Position numbers and translations under genes: made by a program
Assembly (NCBI RefSeq): GCF_009765705.1
Contig: NZ_LMUX01000021.1
Location: 758,312-822,311 of the forward strand
Reading direction: 5' to 3'
From: Burkholderia sp. L27(2015)
Lineage (GTDB): Bacteria > Pseudomonadota > Gammaproteobacteria > Burkholderiales > Burkholderiaceae
Length of the DNA stretch: 64,000 nucleotides
Shown: piece after piece, positions 1 through 9,927 of the stretch
How the letters are laid out: the number at the start of each line of letters is the position of its first letter
How positions within the stretch are numbered: position 1 is the stretch's first letter
The notes under the pieces: model-generated
What the model was told of the DNA's origin: nothing
Database searches by the model: none
The model's input: only the letters and a program-made list of their open reading frames with translations

Positions 1-150
1 GTGCGGATATGCGCTGATGTGCGCGCCTGGTAAGCCAGACCCGCTGCTCACGGTATCTATCAAATCGTTCAGACAAAAGCTCATCCCACCCGCCGGCGTG
101 AATTTACGTATAGTAAAATCAATTACGATTAGTTAAATCGTTGTTAACCC

Positions 151-233
151 TAGTAACCGCGCATAGTAAGTAACGCTGCCCAGTAGCCCCGCCTGGTAAT
201 CTCGCCAAGTAACCCCGCGAAGTAACTGCGCGT
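151..233. repeat. Degenerate tandem repeat, unit about 13 bp (AGTAACCCCGCGA-like)
   Basis: Five to six imperfect copies of a unit close to AGTAACCCCGCGA run head to tail, for example at 151-163, 182-193, 194-207, 208-220 and 221-233, with units of 12-14 bp. The rest of the first 369 bases has no convincing gene: the only open frame, on the minus strand, has no family resemblance. Bases 100-145 are AT-rich and the likely promoter zone of the metal transporter lies between here and the gene. Function of the repeat is unknown. Confidence 0.55.
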
Positions 234-292
234 CCCGACGCCCAGAACCCGCAAAATAAGTTCTAACAGGGGGAAAGCTACCGAAATGAATT

Positions 293-310
293 GAAACGTT
301 ATATCATTTT
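293..310. promoter_or_regulatory. Candidate Zur-type zinc operator
   Basis: GAAACGTTATATCATTTT matches the palindrome GAAATGTTATAACATTTC at 15 of 18 positions. That palindrome is the general form of Zur boxes in proteobacteria as I recall it. It lies 60 bases upstream of a metal ABC importer, where a zinc-responsive repressor would be expected. The match is by eye, with no matrix score. Confidence 0.5.
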
Positions 311-369
311 GACCACGAACAATTCCGCACCGAGCTGACCCACGCTCGCCCCTTCCAACGAGGCTCATC

Positions 370-1266
370 ATGAAACGACGCTTGCTTGCGTTCGCCGCGC
401 TATGCGCACTTTCACTCGGCGCAGTCGCCCAAACGCCCGCCGCTGCGCAAGCGCCGGCTCAGACGGTCCAGATCGTCGCCGCCGAGAATTTTTATGGCGA
501 CGTAGCCAAGCAACTCGGTGGTGCACACGTCAACGTCACCAGCATCCTGAGCAACCCCGACCAGGATCCTCATCTATTCGAAGCCGACCCGCGTACCGCG
601 CGCTCGCTCGCGCGCGCCAAAATGGTCGTGTATAGCGGCGCTGATTACGACCCCTGGATGGAAAAGCTGCTCAAGGCATCCCCGTCGAAAGATCGGCAGG
701 TGGTCGTCGTCGCCGACCTGGTCGGCAAGAAATCGGGCGATAACCCCCATATCTGGTACGCCCCGCAGACCATGCCCACGCTGGCCAGCACGCTGCATGA
801 CTTTCTGAATCGCACCGACCCGGCCCATCAAGCCGAATACGACCAGCGCTACCAGACCTTTATCGCCTCGCTCAAGCCGATTGACGCCAAGGTGGCCGAT
901 ATGCGCGCGAAATATGCGGGCCGCCCGGTCACCGCGACCGAACCCGTATTTGGCTATATGGCGCAAGCCGTGGGATTGACGGTGCGCAATGACAGCTTCC
1001 AGATTGCGATCATGAACGACACGGAGCCGAGTGCCGCCGATATCGCGGCCTTCGAGGGCGATCTGAAAGGGCGCAAAGTGCAGGTGCTGCTTTATAATGC
1101 GCAGGCTTCGAGCGCACTTACGCGCCGGATGCAGGCCTTGGCCAAAGCCTCGCGCATTACCGCCGTCAAAGTCACTGAAACCGAACCCCTGGGCATGAGC
1201 TATCAAAACTGGATGCTGTCGCAACTCAACGCGCTCGATACTGCGCTGGCCAGTTTCGTCCCATGA
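370..1266 (+). CDS. znuA: Metal (Zn/Mn) ABC transporter substrate-binding protein, ZnuA/TroA family
   Basis: A periplasmic metal-binding protein of 298 residues that hands a divalent metal to the permease/ATPase encoded next. Residues 1-27 form a Sec signal peptide (MKRRLLAFAAL...AAAQ). The cluster A-I fold is shown by a first His ligand in DPHLF (H68) and NPHIW (H127). The third ligand site reads TEPVFGYM, so Glu191 stands where classical ZnuA has His, and the His-rich loop of ZnuA is absent. Those features occur in Mn-type PsaA/SitA proteins, so the metal is not certain; the Zur-like box upstream favours zinc. The stop overlaps the next start (ATGA), so the three genes form one operon. Confidence 0.88.
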   Translation: MKRRLLAFAALCALSLGAVAQTPAAAQAPAQTVQIVAAENFYGDVAKQLGGAHVNVTSILSNPDQDPHLFEADPRTARSLARAKMVVYSGADYDPWMEKLLKASPSKDRQVVVVADLVGKKSGDNPHIWYAPQTMPTLASTLHDFLNRTDPAHQAEYDQRYQTFIASLKPIDAKVADMRAKYAGRPVTATEPVFGYMAQAVGLTVRNDSFQIAIMNDTEPSAADIAAFEGDLKGRKVQVLLYNAQASSALTRRMQALAKASRITAVKVTETEPLGMSYQNWMLSQLNALDTALASFVP

Positions 1267-2072
1267 CAGCACTGGCCGTCGAGCTCGATCACGTTACGCT
1301 GACGCTGTCAGGACGTACCATCCTGAGCGATGTCAGCCTGGCGATAGAGCCCGGCCAGTTTATCGGTGTGCTGGGGCCTAACGGCGCCGGCAAGACCACA
1401 CTGATGCGCGCGCTGCTTGGCCTCGTGCCACCGGCGCAAGGCACACTACGCGTGTTGGGCGAACCGCTGCAGCGCGGCAATCCACGCATCGCCTATTTGC
1501 CTCAGGTACGAACCAGCGCCGCCGTGCGACGCCTGCGCGGCCGCGATTTCGTTCTGAGCTCCGCGTTGGGGCATCACTGGGGCCGCCCCTGGCCCGATGC
1601 CCGGGTGCAACACGAAGTCGATCGCGCGCTCGCGCAAGTCGGCGCAACCAAATTGGCCGCACGTCCGCTCGCGGAGCTTTCCGGCGGCGAGCGTCAACGG
1701 CTGCTGCTCGCGCAATGCCTGCTCGGCGAACCCGACATCCTGCTGCTCGACGAACCGCTGATCAGCCTCGACCCGAGCCATCAAAGCGGCGTGGTCGAGC
1801 TGGTGCGCGAACTGCAACAGCGCTTGCGCATTACCGTTCTATTCAGCGCGCATGAACTGAACCCGCTGCTCGGAGCGCTCGACCAGGTTCTTTACCTGGG
1901 CCACGGGCACGCAGCGTTGGGCACCGTCGACGATGTGATTACCGGGCCTGTCTTGTCGCGTCTTTACGGTGCGCCGATCGAAGTCGAACGCTTGCATGGC
2001 CGCATCTTCGTGATGTCCGGTGCTTATGAAGTCGAGCACGCAGCCCATGTCGGACACTCCCACGATGTTTGA
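1263..2072 (+). CDS. znuC: Metal ABC transporter ATP-binding protein
   Basis: The 269-residue cytoplasmic ATPase of the importer. All nucleotide-binding motifs are present in order: Walker A GPNGAGKT near residue 40, Q-loop YLPQ, signature LSGGERQ, Walker B LLLDEP and switch His in FSAHEL. It follows znuA with a four-base overlap and itself overlaps the permease gene, indicating translational coupling. The C-terminal 25 residues are His-containing (HAAHVGHSHDV), a common feature of ZnuC-type ATPases that may bind metal. Family assignment is firm; whether the natural metal is Zn or Mn rests on the binding protein. Confidence 0.9.
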   Translation: MTALAVELDHVTLTLSGRTILSDVSLAIEPGQFIGVLGPNGAGKTTLMRALLGLVPPAQGTLRVLGEPLQRGNPRIAYLPQVRTSAAVRRLRGRDFVLSSALGHHWGRPWPDARVQHEVDRALAQVGATKLAARPLAELSGGERQRLLLAQCLLGEPDILLLDEPLISLDPSHQSGVVELVRELQQRLRITVLFSAHELNPLLGALDQVLYLGHGHAALGTVDDVITGPVLSRLYGAPIEVERLHGRIFVMSGAYEVEHAAHVGHSHDV

Positions 2073-2856
2073 ATATGATTTCATGATCAACGCCTTCGCG
2101 GCGGCCGGCATCGTTGCTCTGATGTCAGGCGTGGTCGGCTTTTTCCTGGTGATGCGCGAGCAGACCTTCGCCGGCCATGCGCTCTCGCACGTGGGCTTTA
2201 CGGGTGCAACCGGCGCGGTGCTGATCGGCGTCTCGCCGCTGTGGGGCTTGATCGGTTTTACGCTTGCCGCAGGCGTGAGCATGGGCTTGTTGGGCGGCAA
2301 GCTCGCCGGGCGCGATGTCGCGATCGGCGTGGTGCTGTCGCTCTCGCTCGGGACAGGCTTGTTGTTTCTGCATTTTTTTACGGCTTACGCAACTCAAGCG
2401 ACCGCGCTGCTGTTCGGCAACGTGCTCGGCGTCGATCACGACACATTGGCGATCCTGCTCGGGCTTGGCGTGGTGTGCCTGAGCGCCATCGCATTGATGT
2501 TGCGACCGCTCGTGTTCGCCACGCTGCAACCGGAACTGGCGGAAGCCAAGGGCATTTCCTTGCGCTTTGTGTCGGTGATTTTTCTGGCCGTAGTGGCGCT
2601 CGCCACTGCCGCTTGCGCGCAAATCGTCGGGGTCTTGCTCGTGTTCACCTTGATGGTGGGACCTGCGGCCGCCGCGCAAAACCTCACGACGCGGCTGGGC
2701 AGAGGGGTCGCGATCGCGGCCGTGCTCGCACTCTTGCAAGCGTGGGGCGGGCTCACCCTGGCTTACTACACCAACTGGCCCACCAGCTTCTGGATTACTG
2801 CGTTGAGTGCCGTAGTGTACGGAGCCAGCATCGTCGTGCACCGTAGACGCGCCTGA
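2065..2856 (+). CDS. znuB: Metal ABC transporter permease, ZnuB family
   Basis: An inner-membrane permease of about 263 residues with eight or nine hydrophobic segments and the ABC-3 family pattern, including MREQTFAGHALSHVGF near the N terminus, a typical coupling region of ZnuB/MntB proteins. The start at 2065 (MFEYDFMINAF) is chosen because family members begin this way; in-frame ATGs at 2020 and 2047 would add 15 or 6 residues. The reading frame overlaps the end of the ATPase gene. It completes a binding protein-ATPase-permease importer in a single operon. Confidence 0.88.
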   Translation: MFEYDFMINAFAAAGIVALMSGVVGFFLVMREQTFAGHALSHVGFTGATGAVLIGVSPLWGLIGFTLAAGVSMGLLGGKLAGRDVAIGVVLSLSLGTGLLFLHFFTAYATQATALLFGNVLGVDHDTLAILLGLGVVCLSAIALMLRPLVFATLQPELAEAKGISLRFVSVIFLAVVALATAACAQIVGVLLVFTLMVGPAAAAQNLTTRLGRGVAIAAVLALLQAWGGLTLAYYTNWPTSFWITALSAVVYGASIVVHRRRA

Positions 2857-2865
2857 GTCGATGAC

Positions 2866-3092
2866 TCGCGCGCCGTACCGATCGAGCAGATCAACGCCCC
2901 ATACTCGCTGGGCGGCAGCCGCTGGCAAATCATCGCATGGGTGATCCTGCCGGTCAGATAGTGTTGAACGCATCGAATTTCTTGCGTACCGATATCGTCG
3001 TGATGGGCATCATCGGTATCTTGGCCTATCTGTTCGACCTGCTGATGCGCCGCATCGAAGCGAAGCTGACGCCATGGAAAGGGCGCATGTGA
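2866..3092 (+). pseudogene. Remnant of a NitT/TauT (SsuC/TauC-like) ABC permease
   Basis: Two pieces of one permease lie in different frames. The first (about 2893-2960) reads NAPYSLGGSRWQIIAWVILPV, which is the EAA coupling loop of this family, and then hits a stop. The second (2961-3089) reads NASNFLRTDIVVMGIIGILAYL and then FDLLMRRIEAKLTPWKGRM, which is the family's usual C terminus, followed by TGA. About 40 residues between them and the whole N-terminal half are missing. No ATPase or binding protein of such a system is nearby. The identification comes from recalled family motifs; it is clearly not functional as it stands. Confidence 0.7.
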
Positions 3093-3097
3093 TGAGC

Positions 3098-3943
3098 TCA
3101 GGCGAAGAGCACGCTCGCGTGATGCTTAAGGTGATCGTCGATAAAGGTCGAGATGAAATAATAGCCGTGATCGTAGCCCGCATGACGGCGCAAGGTCAGT
3201 GGTTGGCCCACGGTGGCACAGGCGGCTTCGAATATCTCGGGACGCAGTTGCTCGGCAAGAAAGCTATCGGCGAGACCTTGATCGATCAGGATGCCTGCCT
3301 CGAAGGTGCGGCCCCGACTCAGCATCAGTTCGCTGGCATCGTACTGCCGCCAGCTTTCCCGATTCGCGCCCAAGTAGCCGGAGAATACTTTTTCACCCCA
3401 CGGGCATTGCATGGGCGCGGCGATCGGCGCGAAGGCCGACACCGAGCGGAACAAGGTCGGATTGCGCAGCGCTAGTGTGAGTGCGCCGTGCCCGCCCATC
3501 GAGTGACCGAAGATACCGATGCGCGCGTCGTCGATCGGCAACTCGGCGCTTACGGCCGGCCGCAATTCGTCTACCAGGTACGAGTACATCCGGTAGTGAC
3601 GCGCCCACGGTTGTTCAGTGGCATCGAGATAAAAGCCGGCGCCCGCGCCGAAATCCCATGAGGCGCTCTCGCCCTCGATACCTGTGCCACGCGGGCTGGT
3701 ATCGGGCACGATCAGCGCGAGACCCAGTTGCGCGGCCATGCGCTGAGCGCCGGCCTTGATCACAAAGGTTTCTTCGGTGCAGGTCAATCCGGACAGATAG
3801 AACAGCCCCGGCACCGGACCCGCGCTCGCCTGCGGCGGAAGGTAGACAGCGAAACGCATCGGCAAGCCGATCTGCGTCGAGGCGTGGCGGTAAAACCGCT
3901 GCACGCCGCCGAAGCTGGCGTGTTCAGCAATGAGTTCGAACAT
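3098..3943 (-). CDS. fghA: S-formylglutathione hydrolase
   Basis: A 281-residue serine hydrolase of the esterase D family. It releases formate and glutathione from S-formylglutathione, the last step of glutathione-dependent formaldehyde oxidation. Visible signs are the nucleophile elbow GHSMGG, the acid in DQGLADSF and the His in GYDHGYYF near the C terminus, together with FYLSGLTCTEE. The start at 3943 (MFELIAEHASFGG) is chosen over the upstream ATG at 3982 because a GGAAG ribosome site precedes it and homologues begin there. It lies downstream of adhC on the same strand with a 96-base gap that carries a short repeat. Confidence 0.93.
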   Translation of the reverse strand: MFELIAEHASFGGVQRFYRHASTQIGLPMRFAVYLPPQASAGPVPGLFYLSGLTCTEETFVIKAGAQRMAAQLGLALIVPDTSPRGTGIEGESASWDFGAGAGFYLDATEQPWARHYRMYSYLVDELRPAVSAELPIDDARIGIFGHSMGGHGALTLALRNPTLFRSVSAFAPIAAPMQCPWGEKVFSGYLGANRESWRQYDASELMLSRGRTFEAGILIDQGLADSFLAEQLRPEIFEAACATVGQPLTLRRHAGYDHGYYFISTFIDDHLKHHASVLFA

Positions 3944-3970
3944 CACGGCTTCCGATGAGTGGGGCTTAAC

Positions 3971-4017
3971 AAGCGACAGCAAGCGGCTGCAAGTGGCTAC
4001 GAGCGGCGGCTACAAGC
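3971..4017. repeat. Degenerate tandem repeat (AAGCGGCTAC-like) after adhC
   Basis: Consecutive units AAGCGACAGC, AAGCGGCTGC, AAGTGGCTAC, GAGCGGCGGCTAC and AAGCGCC lie between the stop of adhC and the start of fghA. It is one of several such arrays near gene ends in this window. Confidence 0.5.
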
Positions 4018-4039
4018 GCCCGCCGAGCAAAACACCAGC

Positions 4040-5146
4040 CTAATACAGCACCACCGAACGAATCGACTCGCCGCTATGCATCAGGTCGAAACCTTCATTG
4101 ATGCGTTCGAGCGGCAGCCGATGCGTAATCAGATCGTCGATATTGAGCTTGCCTTCCATATACCAATCGACAATTTTCGGCACATCGGTACGTCCGCGCG
4201 CACCGCCGAACGCCGAGCCTTTCCACTCGCGTCCGGTCACCAACTGGAACGGCCGCGTGCTGATCTCCTGACCCGCCGCCGCCACGCCGATGATGAACGA
4301 TTGCCCCCAACCCTTGTGCGTGCATTCGAGCGCCTGGCGCATCACGTTGACATTGCCGATGCACTCGAAGCTGTAATCGGCGCCGCCATCGGTAAGCTGC
4401 ACGATGTGGTCGACTACGTTCTCGGTTTGCTTGGGGTTGATGAAGTGCGTCATGCCGAACTTGCGCGCCAGCGCCTCGCGCGCCGGGTTGATATCGACAC
4501 CGATGATCTTGTCGGCGCCGACCATGCGCGCCGCCTGTATCACGTTCAAACCGATGCCGCCCAGACCGAACACCACCACATTGGCGCCGGCTTCGACCTT
4601 GGCCGAAAACACCACGGCCCCCACCCCGGTCGTAACACCGCAGCCGATATAGCAAACCTTATCGAACGGCGCATCCTCGCGAATTTTAGCGACCGCGATT
4701 TCCGGCACCACGATGTAATTGGAAAAGGTCGACGTGCCCATGTAGTGAAACAGCGGCTTGCCGTCCAGCGAAAACCGCGACGTCGCATCCGGCATCAAAC
4801 CGCGCCCTTGAGTCGAGCGTATGGCTTGGCACAGGTTGGTCTTGCGCGACAGGCAGAATTTGCACTGACGGCATTCAGGGGTGTAGAGCGGAATCACGTG
4901 ATCGCCTTTCTTCAGCGAACGCACGCCCTCGCCCAGATCGACCACCACGCCCGCGCCTTCATGACCGAGAATCGCTGGGAAAATGCCTTCCGGATCGGCG
5001 CCCGACAACGTGTAGTAGTCGGTATGGCAGATGCCGGTCGCCTTGATTTCGATCAGGACCTCGCCCGCGCGCGGGCCATCGAGTTCCACTTCTTCTATCG
5101 TCAGCGGCTTGCCCGCTTGCCACGCAATAGCGGCTTTCGTTTTCAT
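4040..5146 (-). CDS. adhC: S-(hydroxymethyl)glutathione dehydrogenase / class III alcohol dehydrogenase
   Basis: A zinc-dependent medium-chain dehydrogenase of 368 residues that oxidises S-hydroxymethylglutathione (from formaldehyde) to S-formylglutathione with NAD+. Seen directly: catalytic zinc site [10 protein letters not shown] and GHEGAG, structural zinc loop [16 protein letters not shown], the segment [11 protein letters not shown] and the Rossmann motif GLGGIGLN. The open frame extends to 5281, but a good ribosome site (GGGAG) lies just before the ATG at 5146, where family members start ([10 protein letters not shown]). Together with fghA it forms a formaldehyde detoxification pair (also called frmA). 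Confidence 0.95.
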   Translation of the reverse strand: MKTKAAIAWQAGKPLTIEEVELDGPRAGEVLIEIKATGICHTDYYTLSGADPEGIFPAILGHEGAGVVVDLGEGVRSLKKGDHVIPLYTPECRQCKFCLSRKTNLCQAIRSTQGRGLMPDATSRFSLDGKPLFHYMGTSTFSNYIVVPEIAVAKIREDAPFDKVCYIGCGVTTGVGAVVFSAKVEAGANVVVFGLGGIGLNVIQAARMVGADKIIGVDINPAREALARKFGMTHFINPKQTENVVDHIVQLTDGGADYSFECIGNVNVMRQALECTHKGWGQSFIIGVAAAGQEISTRPFQLVTGREWKGSAFGGARGRTDVPKIVDWYMEGKLNIDDLITHRLPLERINEGFDLMHSGESIRSVVLY

Positions 5147-5165
5147 CGTATCTGCTCCCGAAAAA

Positions 5166-6731
5166 TCAGCCGGCAGCGCCGGCCTTCGGCGCGCTGGCGG
5201 GTTGATCCACCTCAGCCGGCGCATCGGCATCGCGTGGCGGCTCGCCATTATTCTGCAGCCATCCGCCACCGAGCGCCTCATACAAGCTCACCAGATTGGT
5301 TAGTCGCTCCAGGCGCGCTTCGATCAAGGTCAACTGTTCGTTGTAGAGGGCCGTCTGCGCCGCGAGCACCGGCAAGTAACTGTCGACCCCGCTATTAAAG
5401 CGCAGCAACGACAGATCCAGCGAACGCTGGTTGGCGTAGACATCCTTCTCAAGCGCAACAATCTGTTCATCATACGTGCCGCGCGCGGCCAGGCCATCTG
5501 AAACTTCACGGAACGCAGTCTGGATCGATTTTTCATACTGCGCGACCGCGATTTTCTTCTGCGTCTTCGCGATATCCAGGCTGGCGCGCAGCGACCCAGC
5601 GTTGAAAATCGGCAACGTGATATCGGGCGCGAACGCCCAGTTGGCCGAGCCCGGCTTGAACAAACCGCCCAGCGTCGTGCTTTCGGTGCCACCCGTGCCG
5701 GTGATCACGATGGTCGGGAAGAACGCCGCGCGCGCCGCGCCGATATTGGCATTGTTGGCGAGCAGCGTGTTTTCCGCCTCGATGATGTCGGGACGTCGCG
5801 TCAACAGATCCGAAGGCAAGCCCGCAGGGATGTCCGCGAGAATACGCTGGTCGTCCAGCGTAAGCGGCGCCGGCAGATCGGCCGGCAACGGCTGGCCGAC
5901 CAGCAGCACCAGTGCATTTTCCGCCTGTGCACGCGCCCGGATCTGCGCCTGGTAATTGGCCTGGGCCTGATCGACCACGGTCTCAGCCTGAAACAAACTC
6001 AGTTCGGTGCCGGTGCCCACGTCGAATTGCGCCTTGGCAAGCCGATACGAATCCTGCGAGCTACGCAGCGTGTCCTGGGTCACCTTCAACGCCTCGTCGT
6101 CCGAGCGCATCGCCAGGTACTGGTTTGCGACTTCGGACACGAGCAGGATTTCGGTCGCCTTGCGCGCCTGAGCCGTCGATAGGTACTGGTAAAGCGCCTG
6201 GTCCTTCAGGCTTTGCAGACGCCCGAAGAAATCCAGTTGCCACTGCGCCTGCAAGCCCACGCTGTAAATATTGGTGATGGCGCCGCTGCTCACGCTGCCC
6301 AGCCCCGTGGTGGTGCTCACGCCGCCGCTGGACTTCGATGCCGAGAACACACCAGGAGGCGTGCGTGAACGCGATTGCGAGCCGGCCGCCGTAATCTGCG
6401 GGAACAGGTTCGCGCGTTCAATCCGATACTGAGCCTGCGATACCTCGATATTGAGCACCGCGACGCGCAAGTCGCGATTATTGCGCAGGGCCAGCTCAAC
6501 CAGCTTTTGCAGTTGCGGATCGCCGAGGAAATTGCGCCAGCCGATGTCCGAAGCGGCGAGCGCGCCAGCGCGTGTGCCCGATTCGGCATTGGACGCCTGT
6601 CCGCGATACGCTTCGCCGGTCGGGAAGGTTGCCGACACGGGCGCATCGGGGCGCACGTAATGCGGCGCCAAAGTGCAGCCCGCGGTGATGGCGGCCGCAG
6701 CCAGGGTCAGGGGTAAGGAAAAATTTCGCAT
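5166..6731 (-). CDS. RND efflux outer-membrane channel lipoprotein, OprM/NodT family
   Basis: A 521-residue TolC-like outer-membrane channel. The N terminus is a lipoprotein signal with lipobox LTAGC ([19 protein letters not shown]). Two OEP repeats follow, with the usual long helical regions and the phrase [11 protein letters not shown] between them. The start at 6731 is supported by an AAGGTGG ribosome site inside the end of the pump gene, leaving only one base between the two genes, so this is the last cistron of the adaptor-pump-channel operon. The C-terminal tail after [11 protein letters not shown] is rich in Pro, Ala and Asp. Close relatives would be OprM, TtgC or OprB of BpeAB-OprB; which one cannot be told by eye. 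Confidence 0.92.
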   Translation of the reverse strand: MRNFSLPLTLAAAAITAGCTLAPHYVRPDAPVSATFPTGEAYRGQASNAESGTRAGALAASDIGWRNFLGDPQLQKLVELALRNNRDLRVAVLNIEVSQAQYRIERANLFPQITAAGSQSRSRTPPGVFSASKSSGGVSTTTGLGSVSSGAITNIYSVGLQAQWQLDFFGRLQSLKDQALYQYLSTAQARKATEILLVSEVANQYLAMRSDDEALKVTQDTLRSSQDSYRLAKAQFDVGTGTELSLFQAETVVDQAQANYQAQIRARAQAENALVLLVGQPLPADLPAPLTLDDQRILADIPAGLPSDLLTRRPDIIEAENTLLANNANIGAARAAFFPTIVITGTGGTESTTLGGLFKPGSANWAFAPDITLPIFNAGSLRASLDIAKTQKKIAVAQYEKSIQTAFREVSDGLAARGTYDEQIVALEKDVYANQRSLDLSLLRFNSGVDSYLPVLAAQTALYNEQLTLIEARLERLTNLVSLYEALGGGWLQNNGEPPRDADAPAEVDQPASAPKAGAAG

Positions 6732-6732
6732 C

Positions 6733-9700
6733 TTAGAGTCCCACCTTGTCTGCCGTGCCCGGGCCCGGTTCGTCGGGTTCGCTTGGCGGCGGGTTGGGTA
6801 CAGCAGGCTTGGCCTTGCTGAACTTCTCGCGCACGACCACAAAGAACATCGGGATCAGGAAAATCGCCAGGAACGTTGCGGTCAACATGCCGCCGATCAC
6901 GCCGGTGCCGATCGCGTGCTGGCTGCCGGAACCGGCGCCGTTACTGATCGCTAGCGGGAACACGCCGAGTATGAAGGCCATCGAGGTCATCAAAATCGGG
7001 CGCAACCGCAAGCGCGCCGCTTCCATGGCCGCATCCATCGCGCTCATGCCCTTGTCCTGCAGATCCTTGGCGAATTCCACGATCAGAATCGCGTTTTTCG
7101 CCGACAGGCCCACGGTGGTCAGCAAGCCGACCTGGAAATACACGTCGTTCGAAAGACCGCGTATCGTCGTGGCCAACAACGCACCGATAATCCCCAGCGG
7201 CACCACCAGGATCACCGAAAACGGAATCGACCAGCTTTCGTACAAAGCGGCCAGGCTCAGGAACACCACCAGAATCGAAATGGCGTACAGCAATGGAGCT
7301 TGTGCGCCCGACTGCTTTTCCTGGAACGACAGGCCTGTCCACTCGAAACCGAAGCCCGGCGGCAGCTTGGTGAAGAGCTGCTCCATGGTCTTCAGGGTGT
7401 CGCCCGAGCTCTTGCCCGCAGCCGCTTGACCCTGGATTTCGATCGAGGAAATGCCGTTGAAGCGTTCCAGTTTTGGCGAGCCGTAAATCCACTTGCCCGA
7501 GGCGAACGACGAGAACGGCACCATATTGCCTTGCGCATTGCGCACGTAATACGCGTTCATGTCTTCAGGGTTCATCCGGAACGGCCCGTCAGCCTGCACG
7601 TACACTTTCTTGATCCGGTTGTCGGTATCGAGGAAGTTGTTGACGTAGAGCGATGCCCACGCGATCGAGAAGGTCTGGTCGATTGTCGCTAAATTCAGCC
7701 CAAGCGCACTCGCCTTCTCGTGGTCGATGTCGACCTTGAATTGCGGGTTGTCGTTCAAACCGTTCGGACGTACCAGCGTGAGTACGGGATCTTTCGCCGC
7801 CAGCCCGAGCAACTGGTTACGCGCGGCCATCAGCCTGTCATGCCCGAATCCGGAAAGATCTTCGAGTTCGAAGTCGAAACCGGAAGCCGTGCCCAACTCC
7901 GGAATCGAAGGCGGGTTGATCGGGATGATCACCGCGTCCTTGAATCCGGCGAAGTGGCGAAACACCCGGCCGACCAAGGCATCCGACTTCAAATTCGCCG
8001 CGGTCCGGTACTTCCAGTCTTTCAGGCGCACGAACAACAGGCCGGAATTCTGGCCTCGGCCGGCAAAGCTAAAGCCGTCAACTTCGAAAGCCGCCTCGAC
8101 CACATCACTTTCGTCTTTGAGCAAGTAATCGGCAACCGTATCGAGGACCTGCTGCGTGCGTTCCTGGGTTGCTCCAGGTGGCGTCTGGACCTGGATATAC
8201 AAGGTGCCCTGGTCTTCCTGGGGTAGAAACGAAGTTGGCAAGCGCACAAACAGCAAACCGACCGCGACAACGATCACCGCATAAATCACCAGCCAGCGAC
8301 GCGAGCGACGTATCACGCCCCTCACGCCATTGTGATAGTGGTCACGGCCTTTGTTGAAGTTTCGATTGAACCAGCCGAAAAAGCCTGTCTTCTCCTCGTG
8401 GTGGCCCTGGGGAATCGGTTTGAGAATTGTGGCGCACAGCGCGGGGGTCAGGATCAAAGCGACCAGCACCGACAAAATCATGGCCGCGACGATGGTAAGC
8501 GCAAACTGCCGGTAAATCGCACCGACCGAACCGCTCGAAAACGCCGACGGCACGAACACGGCCGACAGCACCAGCGCCACGCCGACCAGCGCACCCGTAA
8601 TCTGCTCCATGGCCTTGCGGGTCGCATCCCTCGGTGACAAGCCCTCCTCGGCCATCACGCGCTCGACGTTCTCGACCACCACGATCGCATCGTCGACCAA
8701 TAACCCGATCGCCAATACCAACCCGAACATCGACAAGGTGTTGATCGAGAAGCCCAGCGCCGCCATGACGCCAAAAGTACCCAGCAGCACGACCGGAACC
8801 GCGATGGTCGGAATGATGGTGGCGCGCAAGTTTTGCAAGAACAGGTACATCACGAGGAACACCAGCACGATGCCCTCGAACAGCGTTTTGATCACTTCCT
8901 CGATCGAAAGCCGCACGAATGGCGTGGTGTCATACGGATACTTGACGGCCATTCCCGGTGGGAAGAACTTCGACAACTGATCGATCTTCTGGCGCACGGC
9001 ATTCGCCGTTTGCAAGGCGTTCGCGCCGGTCGCCAGTTGAATACCGAAACCGGCGGCCGGGCTGCGGTTGTACTTGGTGTCGACGTTGAAGTTTTCGCCG
9101 CCCAGATCGATCCGCGCAACGTCCTTCAAACGCACCTGCGAACCGTTGGTATTGACCTTCAACAGAATCTGGCCGAACTGCGCAGGGGTGCGCAGCAAGG
9201 TGGCTTCGGTAATGGTCGCGGTCAACCGCTGCCCAGGCTGCGCTGGCGTGCCGCCGAGCTGCCCGCCGGCAATCTGGACGTTTTGCGCCGCAACGGCGGC
9301 GGTAACGTCGACCGGCGTCAAGCCATAGCTATTGAGCTTGTTCGGATCGAGCCAGATCCGGATCGCGTACTGGGTGCCGAACACGGTCACCGTGCCTACA
9401 CCATTGAGCCGACTGACCGGATCCTGCACGTGCGACGCGACGTAGTTCGCCAGGTCGTACTTGCTCATGCTGTTGTTTTCTGAAACGAACGCCAGAATCA
9501 TCAAGAAGCTGCTGCTCGACTTCGTGACCTTCGTACCTTGCTGTTGCACGACTTGCGGCAACAGCGGCGTGGCCAGTTGCAGCTTGTTCTGCACCTGAAC
9601 CTGGGCGATGTCAGGATTGGTGCCGGCCGCGAAGGTCAGCGTAATGGTTGCAGTGCCGCTGTCATCGCTGGTGGACGACAGATACAGCAAGTGATCCAGC

Positions 9701-9912
9701 CCGTTCATTTGCTGTTCGATCACCTGCGTCACGGTATTTTCGACCGTGGACGCCGAGGCGCCCGGATAAACCGCAGTGATCTGAACCGCCGGAGGCGCAA
9801 TGGTCGGATACTGGGCGACGGGCAGCGATACGATCGACAGGCCACCTACCAGCATCAGGATAATTGCGATCACCCAAGCAAAAATCGGGCGATCGATAAA
9901 AAACTTGGCCAT
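6733..9912 (-). CDS. Hydrophobe/amphiphile efflux RND pump, inner-membrane subunit (MexB/AcrB family)
   Basis: A 1059-residue proton-driven multidrug pump, the usual length of HAE-1 transporters. It begins [17 protein letters not shown], typical of AcrB/MexB, and has the paired proton-relay aspartates in TM4 ([13 protein letters not shown]), large periplasmic porter loops and twelve expected membrane segments. No internal disruption is visible. The C-terminal cytoplasmic tail is rich in Pro and Glu. It is flanked by the membrane-fusion lipoprotein upstream and the channel downstream, so a full tripartite pump is encoded. Confidence 0.95.
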   Translation of the reverse strand: MAKFFIDRPIFAWVIAIILMLVGGLSIVSLPVAQYPTIAPPAVQITAVYPGASASTVENTVTQVIEQQMNGLDHLLYLSSTSDDSGTATITLTFAAGTNPDIAQVQVQNKLQLATPLLPQVVQQQGTKVTKSSSSFLMILAFVSENNSMSKYDLANYVASHVQDPVSRLNGVGTVTVFGTQYAIRIWLDPNKLNSYGLTPVDVTAAVAAQNVQIAGGQLGGTPAQPGQRLTATITEATLLRTPAQFGQILLKVNTNGSQVRLKDVARIDLGGENFNVDTKYNRSPAAGFGIQLATGANALQTANAVRQKIDQLSKFFPPGMAVKYPYDTTPFVRLSIEEVIKTLFEGIVLVFLVMYLFLQNLRATIIPTIAVPVVLLGTFGVMAALGFSINTLSMFGLVLAIGLLVDDAIVVVENVERVMAEEGLSPRDATRKAMEQITGALVGVALVLSAVFVPSAFSSGSVGAIYRQFALTIVAAMILSVLVALILTPALCATILKPIPQGHHEEKTGFFGWFNRNFNKGRDHYHNGVRGVIRRSRRWLVIYAVIVVAVGLLFVRLPTSFLPQEDQGTLYIQVQTPPGATQERTQQVLDTVADYLLKDESDVVEAAFEVDGFSFAGRGQNSGLLFVRLKDWKYRTAANLKSDALVGRVFRHFAGFKDAVIIPINPPSIPELGTASGFDFELEDLSGFGHDRLMAARNQLLGLAAKDPVLTLVRPNGLNDNPQFKVDIDHEKASALGLNLATIDQTFSIAWASLYVNNFLDTDNRIKKVYVQADGPFRMNPEDMNAYYVRNAQGNMVPFSSFASGKWIYGSPKLERFNGISSIEIQGQAAAGKSSGDTLKTMEQLFTKLPPGFGFEWTGLSFQEKQSGAQAPLLYAISILVVFLSLAALYESWSIPFSVILVVPLGIIGALLATTIRGLSNDVYFQVGLLTTVGLSAKNAILIVEFAKDLQDKGMSAMDAAMEAARLRLRPILMTSMAFILGVFPLAISNGAGSGSQHAIGTGVIGGMLTATFLAIFLIPMFFVVVREKFSKAKPAVPNPPPSEPDEPGPGTADKVGL

Positions 9913-9927
9913 GAAGCTGGCTCCCTG

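Noticed and set aside
150-371. A small minus-strand gene divergent from znuA
   Set aside because: It overlaps the Zur-like box and the 13-bp repeat, has no ribosome site and matches no family.
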